A stretch of 64,000 nt of DNA from Blepharisma japonicum (lineage: Eukaryota; Ciliophora; Heterotrichea; Heterotrichida; Blepharismidae). The notes below the pieces were generated by a model that worked only from the letters and a program-made list of their open reading frames with translations, made no database searches and had not been told where the DNA came from. The stretch is taken from assembly GCA_949751835.1 (NCBI GenBank), contig CATKHK010000103.1, positions 62,001-126,000 on the forward strand, in the 5' to 3' direction. The position numbers and the translations under genes are program-made. Shown here one piece after another: positions 52,075-63,042 of the stretch (the first letter of the stretch is position 1; each line of letters begins with the position of its first letter).

Positions 52075-52859
52075 TCTGAAACTATAAATACAATTAATTA
52101 AAATTAACTAATCGTATCAAGAAAATGGGAGTATAGGAATGAGCTATTTTTTGCAGATGGATCAACGCTTTAAAATCATTTACAATGATGACTTTACTTT
52201 AAAAGAGGAGAATTTGCATTTAATTGAAGGAAGTATGTTTAGAATCAAATTTCAGATCAATAAGCCAAAAGTATAGCTGATTTGTTTAAAAGTCGATATA
52301 TAAAATATGAGCAGTCCTATCAAAAGCAAAAATTTAACACTAAACAAAATCCATTTGAAAGGCATTTTCAAATAGAAAGAATTGTCCATGCTGGACTTTG
52401 ATCCGTTTAATAATTTCTTAGAAAATAGTAATTAAGATTCTTAGCTCATATAAAAGTCTTGTGCATCTTTTTTCACTTTCAAGTAATATAAGAAAAAATT
52501 TCTTTGAAAACCACTTAATAAATGTGTGAAAATTATTGACAATTAGCTTTGAAATAAAGAAATTTGTACTAATTAAAGAAAGAGTATGTAGAAATCTTAA
52601 GTTATTGATACTCAGCTTGAATATAATTATCAAATACATCAAAGAATTGCTTCAATCGATGCCTCAATATCAATGGATTCTTATTGAAATCTACTTGCTC
52701 CACCTAAAAACTTGATATATATTAATACTTGAAATGAAAAATGATTGGGCTAATAAATTTACCAATTTAACACACTTCTGTAAATGATTATCAATTTTGA
52801 ATTTGAGTAAAGGGAAAAATAAAATTTTCAATAATAAAATTAATTAGAATAAATATTAA
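52075..52859. other. Spacer, no gene supported
   Basis: About 785 bp. A 46-codon plus-strand frame from 52140 (MSYFLQMDQRF) is open and protein-like, but ends at TAG with no recognisable homology. The minus-strand frame at 52418-52642 is low-complexity. Either could be a relic; neither is called. Confidence 0.4.
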
Positions 52860-54305
52860 TTACAATAATTCACACCCTGAACACACTTGATGCTGATGCT
52901 CTCCACATGCATTCAAATGATCTATAACTCCTTTAGCGTCTTCATGAAGTTTTCCTAAAATTCTAATCCTATGCCCTGTTTTCTCAATCCCAATTTGGTT
53001 TTTTATCATATCATCAGTAACAGGATATCTTGAAAACATTTGCAAAATCATCATTTCTATGTCGTCAAATCCGCTTTCTTCAAAAATGCTTGTCAGATTT
53101 TCCAATTTTATAGAAATTAGTCATTCTTTTAATTTTTCATTATTTTTTGGAATATCTCCACAGTGTAGAGAAAAGGAGCTGCTATAGCTTGGCAATAAAA
53201 GCTTAGGGTCGAATAGTGCTTTATCAGTAATTCCTGCTTCCACGTCAAGCATCATTAAGAGTCGAAAAATGTGGCCAGGCTTGGTGATTCCGCTGCTTGC
53301 TAAAATTTCATAGGTGAGAGGCAAAGGAGTTTTCATTTGTTTAACTAAGCTTTCGAAATCGTCAAAACCAGATTTAATTAATACCTGATAATATTCTTCG
53401 AGTTTAATTTTTTCTAAAAATTGTTTAAATGTATTTGAAAAAATGGAAAAATTTTCTTCCTGTTCTTCTAAATTTTCGGAAACTTCATATAAACTTGATG
53501 CAGTTTCTTTAGAACGGATTCTATTGTAATCACTAGTCGGGATTTCTTTTGTATTGTAATTAGATTTATCTGATATAGGAGACTCATTAAAGTCGTCAAT
53601 AGATAAATGAGTGTAATGTGAAAGCCTTGGAGTTCCTTGAAAGCTATAGATCGTGCTAGTTCTATCTTCATCACTGATCCTGCCTTCAGGGATACTGAAT
53701 AGTGCTAAATCGCCTTCAAAACTGATTTTGGAGCTAAACCCGTCAATGATATTTCTTAAAGTTGTGCTCCTTGATAAGTCTATGGGTAATTTTCCTTCGT
53801 GGTCAGCTATAAATTGGTCAGCTCCATAGCTAAGCAAGATCCTCACACATTCAATTTGATCATATTCCGCAGCTATATGCAGAGAAGTTTTCCCATTATT
53901 ATTAACAATATTAGGGTTTGCACCTTTACTCAATAAAAGCTCAACAATTCTTGCTTGACCTCTAAAAGTTGCTTGGTGTAACGCTGTTTCATTTTCATTT
54001 GTAAAAAGATTTGGGTTGGAGTTATTTTCTAGCAGTAATTTAGCGATTTCAAATTCATTATTATCAGCTGCATGGTGTAGAGGCGTTTCCCCAATTTCAT
54101 TAGGAATATTAGGATCTGCGCCTTTTTCTAATAGTAGTTTTACGATATCCGTTAATCCATACAGTAGTGCATGCCAAATAGGGGGAAGCTTGAGCTTGGA
54201 GTCTCTTTGATTTTTTATCGATTTTTGAATCTCAAGTATAGAATTGATTAGATCGTACTCATTTCTGCGACAAAGCTGGCAAAGCTCATCGATACTATAG
54301 TGCAT
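52860..54305 (-). CDS. Ankyrin-repeat protein with two SAM domains, 481 aa
   Basis: One TGA(Trp) at 53118-53120 joins two stretches. Residues ~35-185 hold about five ankyrin repeats with the usual Gly-x-Thr-Pro-Leu-His and Leu-Leu-x3-Gly-Ala-x-Pro-Asn pattern. A Ser-rich linker follows. Then come two SAM-like domains (about residues 315-380 and 395-460), each with Leu-Glu-x-Tyr/Leu and Gly-Phe-Asp-Asp cores and a Gly-His-x2-Arg-Ile/Leu helix. The last residues are Cys/His-rich (His-Gln-His-Gln-Val-Cys-Ser-Gly-Cys). Ankyrin plus SAM proteins are adaptors that assemble signalling or cytoskeletal complexes. Confidence 0.85.
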
Positions 54306-54380
54306 TTCTATATATTAATTTTATTGAAATTTGAATAACATTTTTATGCAGTCTTAATTAAGAAAAATAGTCTGAATATT

Positions 54381-54866
54381 CTAAAACAGCTTACAATTGC
54401 ACGCATCCCCAGTTGTTAAATCATGCTTCGATGATTTACTCATAGTTGTCTGATACTGCCTTAACTGTGCTGAAAATCCTGAATTTGGTGCTGTATCAGG
54501 GTGTTTTGCTTTGACGAATTCAAAAGCTTGGGTAAATCCACAGGGTTTTCTGTACATTAGATAGGCGATTGTTATTGTAGGAGCTCGAGAAACTCCATTA
54601 CTACAATGGACTAGAACTCTACCTTTTTCGTGGTTTGCTTTGTCAATAAAATCATTGCATTCGTCAAAATGCTGAGAAATGTCACAAGAGCTGAGGTCAG
54701 CAATGTTTATTGATTTGCATTGAAATTCCTCAGGATTACAAGGAGCCATTCCATCTCCTATGGTAAGAATATGGGTTATTTTGTGATGCTGAAGAAGCAC
54801 GATATTTGAAGCAGCGTTATAGTCTCCAAGGTATAAATAATTTGTAACTTTGCTGAAAGAATACAT
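54381..54866 (-). CDS. Dual-specificity protein phosphatase, 161 aa
   Basis: A compact DSP catalytic domain: the active-site loop Val-His-Cys-Ser-Asn-Gly-Val-Ser-Arg (His-Cys-x5-Arg), the general acid Asp in Asn-Ile-Ala-Asp-Leu-Ser, and Ala-Pro-Thr after the loop. Length is typical of atypical DSPs, with no kinase-binding domain. It ends Cys-Asn-Cys-Lys-Leu-Phe; Cys-Lys-Leu-Phe could be a CAAX-type box, which would attach the enzyme to a membrane, but this is uncertain. It removes phosphate from Ser/Thr and Tyr; the target is unknown. Confidence 0.88.
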   Translation of the reverse strand: MYSFSKVTNYLYLGDYNAASNIVLLQHHKITHILTIGDGMAPCNPEEFQCKSINIADLSSCDISQHFDECNDFIDKANHEKGRVLVHCSNGVSRAPTITIAYLMYRKPCGFTQAFEFVKAKHPDTAPNSGFSAQLRQYQTTMSKSSKHDLTTGDACNCKLF

Positions 54867-55410
54867 CAGTTAATTATTATTTAACATATAAAAATGATAT
54901 TTTATATGTGAGTTTATCAGATTTATATTGGAAATATTTATAAGCTAGAAGAATTATTATAACACCACTATAAGTAATTATAAAATCAAAAATTTTAGCA
55001 ATTAGATGCTTTAAAAATGAAAAAAATTAAATAGAAAATTAAGGAGATTGCAGACAATAAACTAAAAGCAGTAATAGCTTTTAACAATTTAAATTAAAAG
55101 TAAAGACATTTTTATAAAATTAATTATAATTAATGGGATCTAAATCTATTCAAATATGAGATGAATAGATAGATTGCTATAAAATAAAATATATAGATTA
55201 GCCCAAATCCAAATTAATAAAATCATGCGAAAATTAAAATTTTGACTAATCAAAGTCATAAATGACAGAAAAAATTTAATATATTATAAAAAACTCTCAA
55301 AAAATTGATGCTTTATTGAGTCTGCAATATATTAGCCCAATATGTAAGCTTTATTGTTAAATATTAGCCTAACTTTAAAGAGGGTGCGAATTATAGAATT
55401 TTATACAAAA
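54867..55410. other. Spacer, no gene seen
   Basis: About 540 bp of AT-rich DNA. A similar leader (TATTAGCC..., AATTATAGAAT) precedes the ATG of both complete members of the downstream zinc-finger/coiled-coil family, so the last ~60 bp belong to their 5' flank. Confidence 0.5.
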
Positions 55411-57624
55411 ATGGAATTTCTAAAATGCTATGAGCCAGGCTGCGAGTTTGAGGTTGAGTATGTTTGCCGATGCACTTCACCAGGTGTCAATTCATGCGAA
55501 TTGCACTTTATAAAGCATTTTAAAACTTTTAGAGGGACTCATATTCATGAATCTTTATTCTTCCAACCATATGAAGGAACAAAAGAAGCGATTCTGATAT
55601 CCCTTTCAAAAGAAAAGTTAAAAAGAGATAAGAAGAAGAAAAAATTAATAGCTGTTTTTAGCAATAACGTTAGCGGCTCTAAAAGCAAGCTTAGTGAGCT
55701 TTTGAATAAGTTAGAATTAGAAACAGCAGAAATAAATGATTTTTATGAAAAGATTTCTAATATACAAAAAATATCAAAATTTGAGCAAGATCCAGTTATA
55801 AACATTTTGTCTTTAAACGCCGAAATGGCAATTGAAAAAATTAAAACAATAATCCCAGACAGCTCAGATGATTATAATAAAGCAAAATTGTTTTATGAAG
55901 CAAATCAAGAAATTTGTGAAAAAATTGAATCTCTAATTAAAGAAAAACTTGAAATTTCTCTAAAAAGTGCACTCCTTAGTATAGAAGAGCAAAATAGGAT
56001 TTGCAATTTAAGGAATAATGAAGTAGAAAAACTTAAGAATGCTATATTTGATTTAAATGATGATATTCAAGCCAACGCAGAGAAACTTAAAAATTGCAAG
56101 CAAGAATTAAAGCTCCAAAGAGATAATGATGAAAACCTTCTTGCTAAACAGAATAATGAAATGGGGAAGAGATTGGAAGAACAAATAACGGAAAAGTTAT
56201 CAGAGGAAATAAAAGGAAATATTTCAGAGTTAATAAGAGAGTCTGAGAAGACCAATAGAGAAATTGAAGTTCTTAAACAAGAAATAGGACTCCAAAAACA
56301 GAGCAGTACTTTATTGCTTAAAATAGACAAAAAAGCCGAAGAGCATGATAGAATAATAAATAAACAGAATAGCGATTTAACGAAGCTTACGAATTCTACC
56401 CCAGATCTGATAAAGAATATGAAATCTTTACAAGAGTGAAAGCAACAAATAGAGCTTAATAAAACAAATGAGGCGAATATGACGAAATCTCAGCTTAAAA
56501 ACTTAGAAGAAAAATTTGAGCAGCAAAGCAAACTAATTGATGAAACAAATCATAAATTAGCTGAGGCAAAAGAGTTTTATACCAGTCTAAGAGATGATGC
56601 AGAAAAATTCAAGGTTACATTTTTAGTTTTACAAGGTGATTTTCAAAATATTGCAAGAGAACATGAAAATTGTAAGCAAGAAGAAAAGCTCCAAAGAGAA
56701 AACGATAAGAACTTTCTTGTTAACCAGATTAATGAAATAAAGAAGAAATTGGAAGAGCAAATAAAACTTAACTCAACGGAAAAGTTATCAAAAGAAATAA
56801 AAGGAAATATTTCAGAGATAATGAGAGAGGCTGAGAAGACAAATAAAAAAATTGAAGATCTTAAACAAGAAATAAAAAAGAATGATACTTTATTACTTAA
56901 AATAGACAAAAAAGCAGAAGAGCATGATAAAATAATAAATTCACAGAATAGTGATTTAACGGTGCTTATGAATTCTAATTCAGATCTGATAAAGAATATG
57001 AAATACTTCGAAGAGTGAAAGCAAGAATTCGAGCTTAATAAAATAAATGAGGCTAATATGGTGAATTTTCAGTTTAAAAACTTACAAGAAATATTTGCGC
57101 AGCAAAGCAAAATAATTAACGAAAATAATCATCAACTAGTTGAAGCAAAAGCACTTATTATCGGTCTAAAAGGTGATGCAGAAAAATTTAAGGATACTAC
57201 TGAAAAGGAGCTTAAAAATTACAAGCAAGAAGTAACGCTCCGAAGCCAAAATGATAAAAACTTTCTTGTTATTCAGATTAATGAAATAAAGAAGGGATTG
57301 GAAGAAGAAGCAAAACTTAAAGAAATAAGTATTTCAAAGTTAATAAGTGAGGCTGATAAGACCAATAAAGAAATTGAAGCTCTTAAAAACGAAATAGCAT
57401 TTGAAAAGGAGAACGGCACTTTATTGCTTAAAATAAAGAAAAAAACTGAAGATTATGATAGAATCATAAATTTACAGAATGGTGATATAATGCGGCATAA
57501 AAATTCTATTTTAGATCTGGTAAAGAATATGCAAAACTTTGAAGAGTGAAAAAAGGAAATCGAACTTTATAAAGCAAATGAGGAGAATTTGAAATCTCAG
57601 CGTAATAAATGAAAATGATTTTAA
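55411..57624 (+). CDS. Zinc-finger/coiled-coil family C, member 1, lacking kelch end, 737 aa
   Basis: Three open stretches join through TGA(Trp) at 56437, 57016 and 57547. I start at ATG 55411 (MEFLKCYEPGC), which aligns with the start of member 2. The N-terminus is a small B-box-like finger (Cys-x4-Cys, Val-Cys-Arg-Cys, Ser-Cys-Glu-Leu-His, His). Then comes a coiled arm made of repeats ending Phe-Glu-Glu-Trp, each with Gln-Leu-Lys-Asn-Leu-Glu-Glu-type starts. It stops at TAA 57622-57624, shortly after the third Trp, so the kelch domain of member 2 is absent. Probably a truncated paralogue, perhaps still expressed. Confidence 0.72.
56440..57018 (+). repeat. 579-bp coiled-coil repeat unit (193 codons)
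   Basis: The unit runs from just after one TGA(Trp) to the next. It is nearly identical to 59893-60471 in member 2, which has the same length. Other units are 531 bp (57019-57549), 555 bp (60472-61026) and 543 bp (61027-61569), plus a short 174-bp unit (61570-61743). Each begins Lys-Gln/Lys-x-Ile/Phe-Glu-Leu. Confidence 0.8.
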
Positions 57625-58959
57625 TAAAAATAATTTTCAAGTCTGAATAGGCTTTTAATAGCTTTTAAGTGTGCAAGCTTCCACGCTTAATTAGATTGAA
57701 TAGGGTAATTATCTTGAAATTAAGTACTTGGAAGTTCTTAGCAGTTATATTAAAGGTATGCTTTCAGCTGCCTAGCAGAATGGTGCTGAAGTTTCAAAAG
57801 GATATTGTTGGTATCTTCATTTTCAGGCATAGGAAGCAGTCTTACTATCTGAATGCAAATCGACTAATGTTGGGATAGATTTTTGACTTGAAGCCCATCA
57901 CAATTCGTTTATCCCTAATATACAGCTCCACCATTTTAATGCATAATGAAAAGAGTAAGAAAGAGTAGAAAAATAAAAAATAAGCTATAATTTTAATAGC
58001 ATTGCTATTGTGTGGTCATATGATGCACTTATTTATCTAATTATTAAGTCTAATCAAGCTTTTATGTAGCAGTTTTGCAGAGAAAAAAGTTATTGATTTT
58101 TACCAGCTAAAAAAGAAAAATAGTTGCTTTGTAGAGGCATACAAATAATAAATTTAAAAATTTTCAGTCATTTTCTGTGAATCCAAAAAAGATGAGCAAG
58201 AACAGCGTTTTCCCAATTAGAGTTTTTATTTATTATTAATAAGCTAGAGACTAAACTAGGTGATCTACCGCAGTTTTCTAATATATACCAAGCAAACAGA
58301 CATCCGATTTTGCTGCCTAGTGAAATAATAATAATAATAAATTATGGCTTGTCGTCCATTTAAATTGGACCAAGATTATCAAGTTTTAGCAATTTCTCAT
58401 AAAAAAGCCTGATTCTTCTATTACTTCAACCTTGTCTTCACATTTTAATTTCATAGCCTATTCATATATCCAACTGCATAGAATTATTTCCCTTAGAGAC
58501 ATCTTATCGAAATCTTCTTGCAATAATTCCTTCAAACCAATTTAATTAGTTTAACAATTCCAAATGAATAATCCAGCTATTTTTGAAGATATGAAATTAA
58601 GGCAATTACATCCTAGAGCCTGAATCATGATGAATTCTTCTTTACAAATATTTTAATTTTTGAATAAATTCAATCTAAATTGCTGAGTTTAGATATAAAG
58701 CGAATATAAATTTGATTTAAGAGTAATGAAAGAATGTAATTTTTTACTAATCAAAGAGATAAATAGCGAATACATTTAGCAAATTATAAAATCTAAAAAA
58801 TTAATATTTAAATATAGTTATAATCTTGAATTCGAACCTATCAAAAATATTAAAATCTGGAGCAAATGTGTCTGCATATATTTAGTGAAATAAGTATGCT
58901 TATGCTGTTTAATTTAAACTAATTTTAAAATAGAGTGCAGAATTATAGAATCATATAAA
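57625..58959. other. 1.3-kb gap with decayed coding-like patches
   Basis: On the plus strand near 57715-57950 one frame reads Tyr-Leu-Glu-Val-Leu-Ser-Ser-Tyr-Ile-Lys-Gly-Met-Leu and onward with two TAGs. On the minus strand near 58520-58140, patches such as Gly-Ser-Lys-Ile-Gly-Cys-Leu-Phe-Ala-Trp-Tyr look protein-like but contain TAA/TAG. I recognise no family. These are probably old gene remnants between the two tandem members. Confidence 0.4.
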
Positions 58960-61900
58960 ATGGAGGTTAGAAAATGCAATGAACATGGCTGCGAGCTTGA
59001 AGTCGAGTATGTTTGCCGATGCACTTCTCCATATACCTACTCATGTGAATTGCACTTCATAAAGCATTGCAAAACTTCAAGAGGAACTCATACCAATGAA
59101 TCTTTATTCTTACAACCATTTGAAGGAACAAAAGAAGCGATTTTAACGCTTTTTTCAAAAGAAATGTCAAAAAAAGATAAGATAAAGAAAAAACTAATTA
59201 CTTTTTTTAGCCAGAATCTAAGCAACTCGAAAAGCAATCTTAATGAGATATTAGATAAACTAGATTTAGAAATAGCAGAAATAAACGACTGTTGTGAGAA
59301 GATTTCTAATATACAAAAAATATCAAAATTTGAGCAAGATCCAATTATAAATCTTTTATCTTTTGATCCCGAAATGGCTCTTGAAAAAGCTAAAACAATG
59401 ATTCCTACAAGCTCAGATTCTTATAATAATGCAAAATTGTTTTATGAAGCAAATCAAGATATTGGTGAAAAAATTGAATCTTTAATTAAAGAAAAGCTTG
59501 AAATTTCTCTAGAAAGTTTATTCCTTAACATAGAAGAGCAAAATAGGCTTAGCTATATAAGGAATAATGAAGCAGAGAAATTCAAGGATGCTATTTTCGA
59601 TTTAAAAGGTGATATTAAAGCCAGTGCAGGGGAACTTGAAAATTACAAACAAGAAATAATTCTCCAAAGAGAAAATGATAAAAACTTTTTTGTTAGCCAG
59701 ATTAATGAAATGAGGAAGAAATTGGAAGAACAAGTAATGGAAAAGCTATCAGAACTTCAAAAGAAGAACGATACTTTATTGATTAAAATAGACGAAAAAG
59801 ATAGAATCATAGATTCACAGAATAGTGATTTATCAGGGCTAACGAAATCTATTTCAGATCTGATAAAGAATATGAAATCCTTCGAAGAGTGAAAGCAAAA
59901 AATAGAGCTTAAAACAATAAATGAAGAAAATATGACGAAATCTCAGTTTAAAAGCTTAGAAGAAAGATTTGAGCAACAGAGCAAAATAATTGATGAAGCA
60001 AATCATCAATTAGCTGAAGTAAAAGAGTTTTATACTAGTCTAAGAGATGACGCAGAAACATTCAAGGATACATTTTTAGAATTACAAGGTGATTTTCAAA
60101 ACATTGCAAGAGAGCATGAAAATTGTAAGCAAGAAGAAAAGCTCCAAAGAGAAAACGATAAGAACTTTCTTGTTAACCAGATTAATGAAATAAGGAAGAA
60201 ATTGGAAGAGCAAATAAAACTTAACTCAACGGAAAAGCTATCAGAAGAAATAAAAGGAAATATTTCAGGATTGATGAGGGAGGTTGAGAAGACAAATAAA
60301 AAAATTGAAGATCTTAAACAAGAAATAGAAAAGAATGATACTTTATTGCTTAAAATAAACAAAAAAGCAGAAGAGCATGATAAAATAATAAATTCACAGA
60401 ATAGTGATTTAACAGGGCTTACGAAATCTATTTCAGATCTAATAGAGAATATGAAATCTTTCGAAGCCTGAAAGCAAGAAATAGAGCGTAATAAAATAAA
60501 TGGGGCAAATATGGAGAAATCTCAGCTTAAAAACTTAGAAGAAAGATTTGAGCAACAAAGCAAAATAAATGATGAAAATAATCGTCATTTTGCTGAAGCA
60601 AAAGAATTTATTACAGGTCTAAGAGATGACGCAGAAAAATTCAAGGATGCCACAAAGGAGTTTGAAAATTACAAGCAAGAAGCAAAGCTCCAAAGTCAAA
60701 ATGATAAGAACTTTCTTGCCAGTCAGATTAATGAAATAAAGAAGGGATTAGAAGAGCTTGCAAAACTTAACTCAACGGAAAAGTTATCAAAAGAAATAAA
60801 AGGATGTATTTCAGAGTTAATGAGAAGAGCTGATAAGGCCAATGAAGAAATTGAAGCTCTTAAGCAAGAAATAGGAAATGAAAAAAAGAACGGTCCTTTA
60901 TTGCTTAAAATAGACCAAAAAACTGAAGAGTATGATAAAATAATAAACTCGCAGAATAGTGATTTAATGGGTCTTAAAAAATCGATTTCAGATTTGATAA
61001 ATAATATAAAAAGCTTTGAAGTTTGAAAACAAGAAATCGAGCTTAATAAAGCAAATGAGGTGAATATCACGAAATCTCAGCTTAAGAACTTAGAAGAAAG
61101 ATTTGAGCAGCAAAGCAAAATGATTGATGAAAAGAATAATCAATTAGCTGAAGCAAAAGAGTTTATTACTGGTATAAGAGCTGATGCAGAGAAATCCAAG
61201 AATGCGATTTTAGATTTAAGCAATAACTTTCAAAGTATCACAATGAAACATGAAAATTACGAGCAAGAAGTTAAGAATCAAATGATAAATGATAAGAATT
61301 TTCTTGTTGACCAGATTAATGAAATGAAAAGCAGATTCGATGAGAAAGTAAACCTTATAGAAAAGTTATCAAAAGAAATAAAAGGAAATATTTCAGATTT
61401 TGAAAAAACAAATAAAAAAATTGAAGATCTTAAACAAGAAATAGGACTTAAAATAGAAAAAAAAGCAGAAGAGAATAATAAAATGATAAATTCGCACAAT
61501 AGTGATTTAAAGAGGCTTAAGAATTCTATTTCAGATCTGATAAAGGACATGAAAAGCTTTGATCAGTGAAAGCAAGAAATAGAACTTAATATGGCGAAAT
61601 CTCAGCTTAAGAACTTAGAAGAAAGATTTGAGCAGCAATGCAAAATGATTGATGAAAAATATAATCAATTAACTGAAGCAAAAGAGGTTATTGCCGGCCT
61701 AATAGATGATGCAAAAAAGAATAAGAGTGATCTTGAAACTTGAAAGAAAGAAATAGAGCGGAAAATGAAAATAAATATTGACACAAGTTTAGTTGAGAAT
61801 CAGCTTAAAATTATCATTGCAGAATCTAATAAAAGGGCTACTTCAAATCTCAATATACCAGTGCAGTCTAAAATTGATCTTAACCGAATTGTTGAAAACA

Positions 61901-62829
61901 AAGTATCACCTCCTGGAGGATTAAAAGCTAAAACTTCTAAACTTTTAAGCCAAGCTGTTAACTCAGATGTAGAAATAGATTTCAGAAAAACAGTCTCATT
62001 ATATGAAAATGAGCAAAAGGAAGCCTTAATATCTGACCCGCTGCTTGCTCAAGATTATCAAAACTATGTAAATGCTTATCGTCTGAAAACATCTCTTATT
62101 TTTATAAAAAGAAATAATATATGTACTTATTGTACTGAAACAGAAAGAGAATATATGAATCCAATTAATATCTCTGAAAAGCTAAATGTTGGCAGTTGCA
62201 TAACCCAGCTTCCAAATGGCGATTTATTCTGCTTTGGCAAGGATTCACCGCCTAGTGGCATAGCATTGATAGTTGATAGAAACTGTACTCTTCAATTGCT
62301 ACCTCCTGGAACTTCTTGTGCATTTTCGTCAGCTACCTATTTTGACTCAAAAATTTACTGCTTTGGAGGAATCCAAAATGGTCCTTTAACTTTAGCAGAT
62401 AAATTTGATTTAAATACAAAAATGTGAATCAGATTAAAATCTATGCCAGAAGCTGACTCGTATTGTCATTGTATTGTTTTTAATAGAGTAATTTTAATTT
62501 GTGGGAGCATCAATGCGAATATTTTGAGTTACTCAATTGACTCAGATACTTATACAAAAATTCCTTTTGAATTTTCTCCAAGAAAAAGAAAAATTTTAAT
62601 AGATGCTGGAAGACTGTATTTGATAGAATTCGGTGGTAAAATCTATGAAAGCGAAGCAGGAGACTATTATATGTGGAGACAAATAGGAGACTCAGGAATT
62701 AGCGACAATTGTCCTGCACAAGTGTATCAGTCGTATAATAAAGAAGCAATATATATAGCTGCTAATTTTTCGAATGAAAAATATTATAAATTCGATTTGA
62801 AGCTAAAACAAATGATTCTGATCCAATAA
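58960..62829 (+). CDS. Zinc-finger/coiled-coil/kelch family C, member 2 (complete), 1289 aa
   Basis: Seven open stretches share one frame, joined by TGA(Trp) codons (59890, 60469, 61024, 61567, 61741 and 62425), from ATG 58960 (MEVRKCNEHGC) to TAA 62827-62829. The order is: a B-box-like finger (residues ~5-45), a conserved helical block (Lys-Ile-Ser-Lys-Phe-Glu-Gln-Asp-Pro at ~120), and a coiled arm of about five repeats to residue ~930. The C-terminal domain (~1020-1289) is kelch-like: Gly-Asp-Leu-Phe-Cys-Phe-Gly, Lys-Ile-Tyr-Cys-Phe-Gly-Gly, Met-Trp-Ile-Arg-Leu, Val-Ile-Leu-Ile-Cys-Gly. This plan suggests a long rod linking a finger to a beta-propeller, as in cytoskeletal or ubiquitin adaptors. 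Confidence 0.82.
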
Positions 62830-63042
62830 AAGAAAAAGTCATTCGATAATTATAATTTTAGTAATAAAATGTGTATTCCTCAACACTCTAAATCTTATAT
62901 TTTCTGCATTATATAGATTCTTGCCGAATGCTCTTTACTTAATAGACTTTAGCATGTCATCATTTTTGGTTCAACGAGTTATTTTTAAAACAATTAACAG
63001 GATCTATACCGTGAGCATATGTCTTAGCTTTAATATTAATTA
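62830..63042. other. Short spacer between family C members
   Basis: About 210 bp of AT-rich DNA; no feature recognised. Confidence 0.4.

Noticed and set aside
56067-61550. Minus-strand Ser/Phe/Leu-rich frames (for example 56067-56330, 60096-60362, 61278-61550)
   Set aside because: They recur only because the coiled-coil repeats recur on the plus strand; they are antisense shadows.
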